64,000 nucleotides of DNA from Ficedula albicollis (Eukaryota; Chordata; Aves; Passeriformes; Muscicapidae): assembly GCF_000247815.1 (NCBI RefSeq), contig NC_021677.1, positions 5,303,690-5,367,689 of the forward strand, given 5' to 3'. The translations under genes and the position numbers were made by a program. Below are positions 43,932 through 56,679 of the stretch, one piece after another (positions within the stretch are counted from its first letter, which is position 1; each line of letters opens with the position of its first letter). The notes beneath the pieces are model-generated. The model was not told the origin of the DNA. It did not search any database and saw only the letters and a list, made by a program, of their open reading frames with translations.

Positions 43932-45486
43932 TCCATTTTAAGAACAAGTGGGAGACCTCCATTTTATATCTGAATGATGAAAGACTGAGATAAATGAGTG
44001 GTGACCAGCTGAAAGGTTGTTCATGTGTTTGCTAGTTTAACTTATGAGGCCTGTAGTAAAATCCTTGAGATCCTTGTAATTTGTAGTCTTTTCTCATATT
44101 AATGAAGGAAGATGGTAATAGGAAATAAGTAGAAAGTGCAATTGCTTTCTTAGTGCAAAAGTTAAGGAAATGTCCTGTGCTATATTTCACTATTGTCCTC
44201 AGTCTTTGGGTATACAGCTCATAAAAAGTGCCAGTGAGAAAAAAAAGTGTTAAAACCAGTGACAGAAAACAGGAAATTTGTATCCATATGTGTCCTGGAA
44301 TTTCTTGTCTGAAAAGACAATATTTTAAGTACCTTAATTGATGCTATGATGGTGGGTAGATGAGTTTTCTGGTTGGTGATATCAAAAGAACCAGCAAAAC
44401 AAAAGAAAGTAGAAACATCATGCTGAAATAGAAGTCACTGGAATGTGGTGTTATGTTAGAAAGGAAAAAATATATTTAATCAGGCATCCATAATATTCAG
44501 TTGGTTTATGGCTCATGCTTCATTTACTGACTTGATATCCGAACCTAAAAAAGATTCCAGAAGTAAAATTGAGAATTGTTTGGCTCAGAGAGTTTATAAG
44601 TTTGTATGTATGAATTCTTTCATTCCCTTTGTTGCTCTTACCAGCAAGTTTCAAGAGATGGATTTATAAGTTCTATTTGTTACTACCTACAGAGATCCAA
44701 GGTCTTTTAGAAGTCCTCCCAGTTTTTTTGTGGATCATGTGAAGTAGAGTACTGGGGACAATTTTGCAGCCTGGAATTCTTGTCTGTACTGGGTTTTAAC
44801 CATTACAATGATGTCTAGGCAGATAAATCGCTAGTCCCTAATATTTTGTACTGTTCTCACAAATTTGCAAATGCTCCACTACTTGTGTGGCCTTGCCTCG
44901 ATAATGAGATCTGAACTTTGTGGAAATGCAAGTGGATGTTCCACCCACACATCAGAAATCTCTTGATGTTGAAGATAGGTCCTGAGACACTGAAGTCAGG
45001 TCCTGAGGAACTGAATATAGTTACACATAATTTTTTGCAATTATTACCTCTAAAGACCTGTTGTGGATCTTCAAGGAGGATTTAAAGGAAGAATTCGATG
45101 TGAAAGGAAAAACAGACTGTTTGTGTTTATGTAATGTTACATAAAATCACTGTTTTTTCAGGTTAATGCTGTACTTCTCCATTTGCTTTTCCTTTAGTAT
45201 GTTCGGGTTAAATTTACATTAGATGTACAAGATTTCAAGAGCTGGTTGTGAGTATGATTTTTCCCCATTTAGGATTAGAATGCCCAGATGCACTGGCACA
45301 GCCATGTAGCTGTGACAAATGAGAAATAATATTAACCTCTCACTTGGTATTTCATTCCTGTATTTTTGTATCTCGAAAAAATGCTTTTGTGGGAACAGAC
45401 AGTGCTGAAAGGTAGAAAATTGGTCTGAGAGAGTAGTATAGTACCTTTTGCTCGCTCAGCAATGGATTAGCTTAACAAGATGATTC

Positions 45487-45640
45487 CTGACAGATATTTG
45501 CCTAGCGTTTTCTTAGAACCCCACCAGAGTTGGAAACTGTGCAACTTCCGTGTGAAAAGCTATTCCAATGCTTCAGTGCTTTTACCTGAGAAGACCTTTT
45601 GTAATACCTAATCTATGATGAAGTCTCAATCCTAATTTAA
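45487..45640 (-). mobile_element. ancient CR1/L3-type LINE fragment, 3' part
   Basis: In antisense the words tgacagatatttgcctagcg, ttggaaactgtgcaac, ttccaatgcttcagtgc and taatacctaatctat follow, in order, the 3' region of old amniote CR1/L3 elements. Divergence is high, so it is an old insertion. It may belong to the same element as the fragment at 46195-46345. Confidence 0.6.
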
Positions 45641-46194
45641 TAGGATAGTTCAAAAAGAAAAAAGTGTTCTGGAGAGTCACTGTTATATCTGGGGGTCTGA
45701 TGAGTCACTATCATATTTTTGCAAAATTATGCAAGCTCCATTGTTAAAGAAGTACCAAACAAAATTAATTTTTTCTTCCCCTCTGCATTGCAACACAGCA
45801 CTTAAAGCATTTCCTTCAGATCTGGACAGATTTTAATTTGTGGAAGAAGTCCAAGGAATACGCAGATGTTAAGCTAACATAATCTTCATCCACAGAGCTG
45901 GTGATGTTGGGCTGTTGAAGAGGAGGATGCACCGCAATCACCTTCAAATCCTTAAAAGACTGCTGCAAAGCAGCATGAAATAGTGCCTTTTAACCCTTAT
46001 ATTTGAGATGTTGGGGTTTTTTGGTTTTGTTTTGTTTTGTCAGCTGTTTTCTGGAAAAGCAGCTGATTTATCAATTTCATTGGTTGCTCCTGCTCAGTAT
46101 CAGTGCAGTTTATTATTTCTGTGTAGGTGTATAACCTTGCTCTTTTCAAATTGCATTCTATTTTTGAAGAATTGTGTCTCCAATTTGTGAAAAC

Positions 46195-46345
46195 ACCTTC
46201 AAATTCTTACATCCACCAACATTTTCATAGTTCCTGCCAGGTTAGCACTGTTAGCAAATTTTGTCTTGCATACTCCTTCTTTCATCATCCAGGTAAAAGC
46301 ACTGAATAATATCAGTCAGGACAAATCCTGTAGAAATGGTGCTTA
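46195..46345 (-). mobile_element. ancient CR1/L3-type LINE fragment, reverse-transcriptase part
   Basis: The antisense words ttagcaaattttgtcttgca, ttcatcatccaggtaaa, ctgaataatatcagtcagg and acaaatcctgtagaaat correspond to the antisense of the reverse-transcriptase C-terminal region of CR1/L3. The order (3' end to the left, coding part to the right) agrees with one minus-strand element starting at 45487. The coding region is fully degraded. Confidence 0.5.
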
Positions 46346-49300
46346 ATAATATTAAAATTGATTAGTAAAACAAATACGTACTTCACGCACAGCCCAGAAA
46401 TTCTTTTAGAACACAATGTATATCACAAAATATTCTTAGATTCTTAGTTGATATGTTAATGTCTTGAAAAAACTCTGGGGTCTTCATTGACAAATGAAAA
46501 AGGAAAAGGGCTAAAAGCTCCCTCATGCCACAATGAACAAAATAACTACTGCACTAGGGCTTCCCAGTACTGCTCATTCTCAGCCCAAAATATACTTGAC
46601 TGTCCATGGCTGTGTCAATGCTCCTGCTGGTCACTGCATCCTTTGGGTGTTGTGAAGGAGGATGTTCTGCCGATATAACCGAATCATTGTTTCAGTGCCT
46701 GACTCTCATATCCCAGATTAGCCAGAGAAGTAGTTCAGCTTTCAGTCTTGGGAGCAGTCCCATTGAGTTAGCTGGAAGTACTGAGGTGCTTCGAGTTGAA
46801 AACATGAAGTGCTTCACCAGTTGTGACAATTAAATGCTTTGAAGCTATTCTGATTGAATGAAGATATTATCATCAAATTTTTGAGCTTTCTGGGATCATG
46901 ACTTCCTGAGCTTCTGCCATTAGAAAACTCTTTTGTGCATGAAACTCTAAATAGCTTGCAACTGTCACTGGCTACTACTGTAGCTCTTACTATGAAACCT
47001 TCTAATATTGGTGCAGAGAGAACTGGAGCCACTTTCATTCTATGAAGAAGCTTAATTTACTTCCCTTGTGCTCTTTCATGCATTGTTGAACTATGTGGTA
47101 TTTGTCAGCAGCATTTTGGCATTTTAGATTAAACAAGTTCACACCTTGGAGCAGCTTGGAATGTAAAGTATTGTGTCAAAAAGGAACTAAAGGAAATTGT
47201 TTGCAGATACGGGTGAAGATGGTTAGAGATCCTTGTGCATATTGAAGCCTGACTGGTCTGGGCTGTTAGTCATGGCTGTCAATCTTGGAGAAAATCCTTA
47301 CTGCAGTTAGTTTGCATTTGGAGCTTCCCATCACTACATTGTTAAAATAATGAAAATTAAAAAAAAAAAGAAACCTTCTATATCTTCTGTACAAGCAAGT
47401 GGTTTTTATTGTAGGTGCCAGACACATTTAATCATGTGTGATACAGGACACTTGCAAGTTAAACAACTTAGACTACATATGAGAAAAATAATGCTTGTTC
47501 TGACTATATGAAAAGCAGTTTATATAAATATTTTTTCAGTGTTCACCATCTTGTGTGGCTTAAGCTTTTTCCATTTATAAATTAAATGATGACTGCTTGA
47601 TTCAAGAATTGCATACTATAATATGGTTGAAGGAAAATATTTAATAGCAGGTTTTTGACACTAGTAAGAGGATCAGTCAACACATTAGTTGAATATATTA
47701 ATCTTCTTTCGTCTATGATACCTGCAGGTGTCTAATAGAATGTAAAACTGTGCTTTTTAATGAAGATTGAGACCAAGCAAAGAAAAAAAGGCTAAGAAGT
47801 ATTTTAACCATTAGAAGTGAAAGCTGTCCCTGAAGACATGTTAGGCAAATTACTGTTCTACCATTTTCAAAACATACCAGCAATAACTTCATCTAAAAGG
47901 AGGTGGATGTGGACGTTGCTAGGAATGGTTCATCTCTTGCATCCCAGTTTGTCTTTTGTTACTAAGGGCATAAGTCTCACAGTGATTCCAGGCAAGATTC
48001 TAAAGTTTAAGTGAAAGAGGGGGAAAATAAAAAAAAAAGCTTAATAACGTATTAGTATGACCGTAAGCGAGTCTGCTGGAAACACAAAAGTTGAATGTTG
48101 GTGGATGCCATTCATAAATTGCAAGTTAAAAGCACTTGAAGCTTTTTGATATCAGAAAAAGAAGGTAATTGGTGTCTGCCATTGTCAGCAGTATTGCTTA
48201 TCTTCACTATTTTCTCTTTTGTTGGTTGAGATGATCTGTGTATTTTTTTTTTCTCCCATAGCCTTGAGAATGGAGAACAGAAGGAAAGCCAGGGAAGGGA
48301 AGCTTTCTTAGAGTGATCTGTTTCAACCCTCTCCCCTCCTCCCCTGCTACTGGTGGTGTCTAACAATACAATAATGCAAGTCTTCTAAAAATGATAATTG
48401 AGAATAGGGTGCACACAAAAATAATGCATTATATAGAATTATTTTTCAGAATAACATGAGTTTAGAATTGCTTTTTTCTCAAAAGTTTACTTAATCACTA
48501 TGTGCAGTCTTCTGTAGAAAAGAGCTGAGCTAAGGCAAGTACACAACTGGTCAATTTGACATCAAAAACCCTCATTCCAGTGTTTTTATTTTTTCGTAGC
48601 ATAAAAATGTTCTTACATGCTGAGAGATCTATAGCTGATATTTTCCTTTTTCTTTTCTTTCCTCTGTCTCTTGGTAATTAGATTGGATTAGGCTATTTCT
48701 GGGTATAAAATTTCCAAATTGCAGAAAGAAATCTAGCTTATATTTTTAAATTTAGGCTACATTTGCAGCTAGGAAGGAAGTCACATGCCCATCCTGGTTG
48801 CTTTCTTAAGGAGTAAGAGGCTTAGTGTCCTGGCTGGAATTGGGGCTTAATCATTTCATCAGGATCCATTTCACTCTGCTTTTGACACTGAAATGACATT
48901 CAGTATTACTGACTTCTTTCCAAAAGAACATTGGGTTGTCCCTCAGTTGTGCCATTCTACGTGCAGATAGATATAGAAGTGGAGAATGACTGGTATAAGT
49001 CTAAAGTGTGTGTTTTGCTGTGATGTATTTAGAGCTGGGCTTAATATAGATGTTTTTGGGTAAAGAAATAGAGTTAATGAAGGCCTGATTCTGGAGTTCA
49101 GTGACTCTACAGTCACTGGAGCTACTTATCTGGTTTAAAAAATTGCCCTTCTGTTGCACCGTTGCAAAATGATTTTGTTTCTCAAGGGAGGGTGTGCAGT
49201 TTCTCAGGAGAACACTGTACTCCAGGTGCTACTGTGGTTGCCATGGCAGTTTGCTAGCAAGCAGCCTCCTAAATATGTTACTACTGGCAATGAAACGGTG

Positions 49301-49748
49301 TCTTTTTGATCTTTTTGCCAGATGCTCATTTTGTAGAACACTACACAGAATGATTTGATTTTTGGGATAAAATGTCCGTTTCTGCCTCCTGAAATGTTAT
49401 TACTTTTTAATAAATAATTTTTTGAGCTAATGTCACTTTAAAACAACAACAAAGAACCCTCTTATCTTCTTTAAGCCTCTATTTAGAAGCTGCTTTGGTA
49501 ACTGGTGTGCAAGTGTGACTGAGCCTAGCTGGCTTTGCTTACATAATCTTACTCAGAAATTAATTTTCAAAAATGTTCTTTACTTTTTGAGAATACCTGC
49601 TTTAATTCTGTTTGGAATCTGTCCTTTTTTTCTTGTCAGGTTGTGGAATGTAAAGCAGAACAGCCTGTGTGCCTGAGTGCTTGTGTGGAGAGAGGGTGGG
49701 TAGGAGGACAAGTGAGCTACTTGCTCTTTAATAACTGATTCTCTTGGG

Positions 49749-49790
49749 TTGGTTTGTTTTTTGTTTGTTTGTTGTTGGTTTTTTTTTCTT
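49749..49790. repeat. (TTTG)n-like simple repeat and T run
   Basis: Interrupted ttgtttgttt and gttgttgg units followed by a T run; ordinary low-complexity sequence. Confidence 0.8.
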
Positions 49791-50365
49791 TATATCTTCT
49801 GAGCAGCTGAAAGAGAGTTGTGAGGATTTTTTTTGTTTCGTTTTGTTTTAAGAGTTTTCTTCAGACAAGAGTCTTGGATAGTGCTGTGTCTTAATAAGTA
49901 AAGGAAAAGATGTGAGGATGTCTTTTGACAATGAAGATATTGGTATTCTTCACACCTAAGCATCCAATATAATGGAATACAAATGAAAGGACTTAAGGCT
50001 AAACTGTACCTTTTGGCACTTGTCTGAACAAGAAGTGCTGCTTAAATGGAACAGCTCAGGATTATCACAAGAGGTGTCATGGCTCAGGGACCTCTCTCCC
50101 CCGCTGAGACCTTGTTCTCGTGTTGCAGGGTTCTGCAAGCAGCAGGAAAGTGGTGACACACTGGCAGCAAATTGTGAGGGTTGTGCTGGCTCCTGTGGAA
50201 AGCCAGAAAAGCCATTGTCTCTGCACATCCTCCACATTTCTAGTCCACCTGCTCTGGGTGGGAAGGTGTTGGCATCTTTTGCATGAGAGGATTTATTATG
50301 ACATACAGCATAAGGAAAAGTCACAGTCAAGCCCTTTTTTTAATGTTACTGTCTTGTTAATGTTC

Positions 50366-50494
50366 CAGCAGGGGTGCAGGGCCATGCTGTTCTCAGTGAC
50401 TCCAGTGGACAGAGTCCCTGGCCAGGGCAGGGGAGTTGGAATGAGATGAACTTTAAAGCCCTTTCCAACCCAAACCATTTCATGATTTTACAAT
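50366..50494 (+). mobile_element. CR1 LINE 3' end (short truncated copy)
   Basis: The segment ccctggccagggcaggggag, then gaatgagatgaactttaaag, then ccctttccaacccaaacc, then atttcatgattttac is the sense-strand end of an avian CR1, including the terminal attctatgattct-like repeat in degraded form. It is the only LINE fragment found in the same orientation as NELL2. Confidence 0.85.
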
Positions 50495-51108
50495 GAAATA
50501 TGATTTGTAAAACTGCCATTTTCTTTGGATCTGCCTAAGAAGTTTCTCATCCAAACACAGCCCCATGCAAGCACCCTTGGGTCTGCCAAGGTCACAACAC
50601 ACAAAAAACACCTCCTGAATCCTAAAAAACACTTTATCTTGTTCCAATTCATTCAGTCAGCTTGACTGCATTAAAAATCCCCCTGCTCTCTGCTGCCTGC
50701 ACAATGAGCCAGGGGGTTGGGAAGCAAAGCAAAATGAATATGTAGCTGTTTCACGGGGTTATAATGGAAATTTCAGAGTAATCTGATCAGATCTGTTCCA
50801 ATATACCCTCAAACCACTCCTGCCATAAGTGTGATGGGTGAACACACTGAAATTTGAGCCCCAATTGTGGGACTAATTCTGAGTTTATTGAAATGAACAA
50901 GGACAAATGAGGTGCTACTTTCTCTCCCAGACACACAATCAATTTTAGAAGGGCTGCAGCACCTTTATCATGAGTTTTATGCTGTAAATCACATCAGAGA
51001 TTCGACTTTTCACTTTGGATACGGCTACAGTGACTTGACCCCTTGACTCCTAGTGTAGATAATAAAAAAGCAGAGATAATTTGCATTTAAACTTGGTCTG
51101 CTACTATT

Positions 51109-51176
51109 AAAAAAACCCAAACCAAACCAACCAACCAAACAAACAAACCAAACAAACAAAGAAACCCCCAACCAAA
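51109..51176. repeat. (CAAA/CCAA)n simple repeat
   Basis: About 65 bases of aaacc, ccaa and caaa units (aaccaaccaaacaaacaaac and variants). It could be the relic of an A-rich tail or a plain microsatellite; no element is recognised next to it. A T/C-rich tract follows at about 51250-51283. Confidence 0.85.
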
Positions 51177-52569
51177 AGAGAATCAATCTGAAATCAGTCT
51201 GCAATTCTGGCAGCAGGACACTCTTTGGCACTTTTCTAGGTATGTTTCCTTCTCTTTTTTTTTCTTTTTTTCTTTTTTTTTTTAGTGAAGGCTGTAGTGA
51301 AACTTACTCAGAAGGTTATTCTAATCCTGTTCTGCAATATTAAAATAAAAGTGTAATTTAGAACAAATGACTTGCCAGACATTGAACACCTAGTAAGGTT
51401 GTGCTAGTCCCCAGTGCAGAGGGTCATCAAATCAAATATTGTGGCTGAATTTTTGAAGTGCTTGGATAATTTTATGACCAATAGTAGCATTTGTAGTTAT
51501 GAAAGGTAAGATAAAGATCATCAGCTCTCATGCTTCAAGGCATAAGGTAATCACTGCAGCGTTACAGGAGGGATATTTCCCTGCTGAGCAGCATTACACA
51601 CTTGGTTATGTACATTATGAGGTGTGTTCTTTCCTTTGATATAAACCATTAGCCAAAAAGGTGACACCTGATGGCTGAACAAGTTACTGAGACAAACCTT
51701 ATATCAGCTGCCAAGAGGCAGCTGATTTCTATGTGAAAGGGTTCTGTTGCATCACATAATCCAAGCTGTTGCTTGGAGGAATGTGTATCACTAAAAATCA
51801 TTGAATGGGTTCCCATTTTGTGCCTAGTAACTCTTGAGCTGCTATGAGAGGCTTTTTGTTACCATGTGAGTGAAGGGTTGTTTGTTGCTTGCATAGTTGG
51901 TGCTCTCTCCTGCCTTGCTCCTGCTTGGAGGCAGTGTCACACACAGCCTGCAGGTATGCACTTCACAGTTCCACAGTGCTGGCAATAGACACCTGGGCTC
52001 AAGAGTTCAAAGCTGGAATCTGACTGTGCCCTCAGTGATAAGGTTGTCAGGCACTGCTGGGTCCTGTCCAAGGCGTTCTTTGCCCCTGTGGGTTGGACCC
52101 AGCTTCCATATGGCTGTTGGATTCCTTTGCATGCTGTCTGTGTTTAGAGCTAACCATGAGAAGAAGTTAAACATAGCAAGGTTATGTATAACAATAATCA
52201 GACATACTTAAATATATCCTCAGTTTTTGCTTAACAAGGCTGAAAGGACTGAGGTTTCCTGGATTCTTGTCATGAAAGTTATTTTCCCATTCTTGTAATC
52301 CCCTTAGAAATTATATTCTGGACATGCTTACAGTTTTGCTTTGAAAACAGGTGATCAGGAATCACCCCACTGTTTCAGATGAGATCTCTGTCATCTGCTG
52401 AGTTGACTGAAAATGTCTGATATTCCCAGAAATTCTTTAGACCTTTTTACAGCTGGTAAATAATAAATAGGTACCTCTTAATCATTCTATCCAGCAGCTT
52501 TCTTCTTCTCCATTTCTTAAATCAGATTAACCTCCAGTTCAAAGCAGATATCCTCATTAGTTTGTCTTG

Positions 52570-53130
52570 TCATGGTGTACTTTTTGCTTTAAACTTCATC
52601 CTATTCATTTTTCTACCTCACAAGGTCATCTCATTCTCTCTGTGTGATGATCTTGTCCTCTTCCATGCTCATGATTATATTGTCTTGGCATTTCATAATA
52701 CAGTCCTTGTATCAAGGTTCCTAATGAATGTATTAAGCAGGATCCATCCCAAGACTGGAACCAGAGAAATTCTTAGTAATATTTCTCCATCTTTGGAACT
52801 GTTTTTTTTTTTCACTACAGGCTCTTGTAGTGCCTCCTGTAGACAGTTTTCTATCCGTATTATGATGTATTCTTATATTGCTCCTCATTGTCTGCCTTTA
52901 AATAAAGATTTCTTAGAGAATACTGCCAGATGCTTAATTCAAACATAGATGTATTAGTTGCACTATATTGCCCTTGTCTAAGAAGTCGTCTGTCTTACTA
53001 AGAAACTCATCATGTCTCTCAGGTGATCTATTAGTAATGAGAATATATTTCTCTTTATGCTACTTCAAACCTACCTCCATGCCCTCGATTACTGCCTCTT
53101 CCAAAGTCTACTGTAGTCAGTGTCAAGATC
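52570..53130 (-). mobile_element. ancient CR1/L3-type LINE fragment, reverse-transcriptase part
   Basis: In antisense, attaagcaggatccatccc reads on the minus strand as a degraded L-G-P-I-L-F-N type motif of LINE reverse transcriptase. Further words in the expected order are agactggaaccagagaaattc, atatatt-rich spacer, cccttgtctaagaagtc and the tgccctcgattactgcctc block. The reading frame is broken many times. Borders are approximate, and the element may extend to the right. Confidence 0.55.
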
Positions 53131-55571
53131 ACATGAATATGTGTTTATCACTTCTCCTTTCTTGGAGTGCATCTATATTTAGTATTCCCCAGTGCTATTT
53201 TTGCTTTAGCACTGATGGTCAGGGATGCCCAAAGAACAAAGTTTTGGGTAAAGGTTTATGAAACTAGCTGGTATATTGGGAAAACTTTAGTTCTCATTAG
53301 GTTATAAATTTCATTTTAAAACTTGCCAGTGAATTTATATTTTTATCTTCTGGCTCTTTCAGTATGCTGCAAATGTTCCTGTCCTTGTGGCATTATTCTT
53401 ATGAGAAAATGGAACATTTGTCCAGGTTTGGAGGTACACAGTTAACTTTTCATTGAATCTATCTGAGAATAAGTGTCCTTAACTAGTTCTTCTACATTTT
53501 AATCCCTCTCTTCTGCTTAGGTGAAATTATCCTTTCACTGTTCAGTCTGTTTCCCTCTGAAAGATTGAGCTGAGGAGCTATTTTTACTGTGTGGCTAATT
53601 TAGGACACCTGCCTTACCTTATTAATCAATCTCTCTTTTTCCATCCTTGTAAGTTTTTTGCTTACTCTTGATATCTTCTTTGAAGTGCTTCTTATCCTTG
53701 CTGATCTTTTAAAATTTCATTCCAAACAGTTTCAACCTTTTGTTAAAGTTATATCTCTATATTATTGAGCGCAGTGTAGAATTATGAGTTGTGTTAACTT
53801 ATGCACTCGGAGTTGGCTCTATTGAGTCCCAGACCTTTGTAGGCTTATTTTTATATATATTGTTATATATCAACTTGTCAAAAGGTAAGTTAGTCACAAT
53901 AATTTGATTAATTTCTTAGTTTAACCAGATTTTCAGTAGGGTCATTGTTGCTTTTAAATTCTTCATCCCAGTGTTGTCTCCAGTGAGGCTCAGGTACGAT
54001 TGAGGGTAAAGAACAACAAGCCTGAAGACTTTACATAATGGGTTAAAAAATTGCAAACTGACATTAGAAAAACCACTATAAAAAAAAAAAAAAAGAGGTT
54101 TTCAGTCTGTTCTTGTCTTTTGATTTACTCCCAGTCAATAGGATATGATGTCAGGATTAATTACTCCAGGCTTTATACACATTATATAGCTTTCTGTTTT
54201 CTACTCTTTATTTCTAGAGATTGATGACTGCCTGATGATGTAACTCTTAATAAGGCATTTTATTTGATTTGGAACTGTCTTCATTTTAGTTTCAGATTTA
54301 TATCTGTAGTTAATCAAATTTTATTGCACCTTAATTAAATTTAAAATAATTGTTAGTAATGAGATTACGAATTTTAAATTTTGGATGTGCAAAAGAACCT
54401 CTTTGGTTGAACCACCTGTAGTTTTAAAGAGAAATATCACACATATACTGGGCATGCTTTTTAGTGGTGAAACACATAATAAAAAATGAGATAACTGAGG
54501 AGAAATTATATACAGACCTATCTGACAAGCTGCTAAAGTAGAAAAAAATTATATTGGCATCTTTCTGGGTAATTATTGTATCCACAATCAAATTATTTGC
54601 CTTGTTACAATTCTATTTCTGCTGTGGAAGGCCATGGCTAACTAGGGTGTGTAACAACTCTATGTCTATGGTGCATAATTTTTGACTCCTGTTGTAAAAC
54701 ATACAAATCCTATTAAAGTCACAGTTTAAAAATCTGCTGTAGATTGCTGTCATACAAGTGTGGCAAAAAGAAAAAGCCCCACTGGTTCTTACTAACCTTT
54801 TAAGTTAATTGCCTACCTAAGAGAGCTCATACCCAGAACCAGAACAGCTCTTTTTCTCTTTGCATACTGGTGACCCAACATACTGTTTCAGTCATATATT
54901 TTTTAAAAGTTTTCCTTATAAATTCTGATTTTCCTGACTGAGGTTGTGTATCATACAAGTATATGTACAAAGTTTTTTGTGTGTAGGTTTGCCACAGTTG
55001 TTCTGCATACATCTTGTTTTGAAGACTGAGTTAGTGACACCTCTGCATCTCAAAATATATTCCAAAATGAAATAGCTAGTAAAGTTCTAGAGAAATACCT
55101 GATCATAGAAATTGCCCAAGTGCCCTTCATTTGGCCTGCTCAAGGGAATTCAAACAGTCACATTTTAGGCATCAGATTTAGAGAATGTCTTATGTTTTTA
55201 AGTAACACTCTTAACTACAGTTTGGACAAGAGGGAGAGGGAGAAGAATATAGAGGCAAGATTACCTGTGAAGATAGGCTCAGGTTGAAGAGAAGAAAAGG
55301 ATGATTCAATATTCATAAGACCTTGTCTCTAAGAGAAATTATTGCCAAATTTCATAAAAGCTCACTGGTGTTGTAAGCAATGTAATGTGCAGGTTGGGGA
55401 GATTAGAGAGACTGGAATGTTGGGTGAATCTGTGGGCTCAAAATAAAATCTGTCTCTGGGAGAGAAATAGTAACTAAAAGGTCATCGGAATAATGTGTGC
55501 TTCTAAAAGGCTATAATTTGGTGTCATGAGAAGGCCAACCTCCCACTTCTAGTAGTGGGGTTATAAATGTC

Positions 55572-55637
55572 TTTTTTTTTTTTTTTTTTTTTCCCCCCCC
55601 CCCCCCCCCCCCCCCTTTTTTTTTTTTTTTTTTTTTT
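55572..55637. repeat. T21-C23-T22 homopolymer tract
   Basis: T at 55572-55592, C at 55593-55615, T at 55616-55637. This is a small version of the T/C/T layout at 8932-9541, and probably comes from the same process. Confidence 0.93.
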
Positions 55638-56182
55638 AGAATTTGAGTTATGTTTGTTTACTTGTATAAAACCTTGTATATTTGCATTGGAATTAGTATC
55701 TCTGAAAAAGGTATCAGAAAATGTATCTCATTTAAAGTAATTCTACAGAAGCAGTAGCCAGTGGTTCAGCTGTTTATGGAGTAATTAACAAGTATTAAGA
55801 TGTTATGATATATACAGAAGTGGATGAAGAGTTGCAAATGTTTGGGCAGTGCTGTAAAGCAAACAAAAAAATCCCAGGAGAGGAAACGCACCTCCTCAAA
55901 CAGGATTTTGATATTGCCTCTATTTGTGCTTTTCCAAACTCTGATTGGAATGGTCTTCTGCTGGGAGAGATCCATGTTAATAACTCTCCCCATCACCTTC
56001 TGTGTGCAGCACTTGTTCCCTTGCAACACAAGGCAGAAAAGTGTTATTTCAGAAATACCACACTATTCAAAAATGATTTTATTTATATTAACTCAGCTTT
56101 GCTTTCTTAATTTGTTGTAAATTAATGAATACTTTCTGATAAGTCAAAACAGTATTTTTGTTATGTGATCTATTTATTTAAA

Positions 56183-56310
56183 ATTTAAAAAAAGTCATCA
56201 ATCTCTGCTAAATACTGTCACGGCGGAGCGATGGTGGAGTGCTGCCATTTAAAAAAAGTCATCAATCTCTGCTAAATACTGTCACAGCGGAGCGATGGTG
56301 GAGTGCTGCC
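56183..56310. repeat. 64-bp tandem duplication across an LTR insertion junction
   Basis: Units 56183-56246 and 56247-56310 begin atttaaaaaaagtc and end ggagtgctgcc. The first 33 bases of each unit are host flank ending in AAATAC; the last 31 are the terminal bases of the LTR beginning tgtcac. One difference is visible, cacggcgg against cacagcgg, again at a CpG. The duplication must postdate the LTR insertion. Confidence 0.93.
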
Positions 56311-56679
56311 ACCTCCCAGAGAAGCGTCTCAAAAGCCGTCCTGGTGGCACAGGCAACGTCCTCGCTCCTGGGCGAAAGTGATTTCAGCTTCTTTTGGAGA
56401 TCGGCGACCGGTGAAGGAAGGGACGGGAGCCTCGTGTGGGGTTCTGAAGAGCAGGTTCATTAGCCTCCTCCTCGAAGGGGTCCAGGGACGAGAAACTCCA
56501 ACCAGGGTCGGGGGAGAGGGGTTTATATAGGGGAGCTCAGGGGAGGGGCAGAGCACCAAACTAATTCACAGAGGGTGCAGGGGAGGAACAGGCGGGAAAA
56601 AGCCAGCGGGATACAAACAATTCGCTTAGAGCAGGGAGGCGTTATGGGTCCTGTCAGCTCACTAGCCTCCACAAAATAC
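56274..56679 (-). mobile_element. solo LTR (ERVK-like, 6-bp target-site duplication)
   Basis: The element at 56280-56673 (394 bp) has terminal tgtcacagcgg and ctagcctccaca (TG..CA ends). It is flanked by the perfect 6-bp duplication AAATAC at 56274-56279 and 56674-56679. Six-base duplications are typical of ERVK-type (beta-retrovirus-like) elements. On the minus strand a TATA box, TATATAAAC (56521-56529), lies in a C-rich setting, which sets the transcriptional direction as minus, antisense to NELL2. The segment is strikingly GC- and CpG-rich against its surroundings, suggesting a young insertion. No internal genes are present. Confidence 0.88.
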
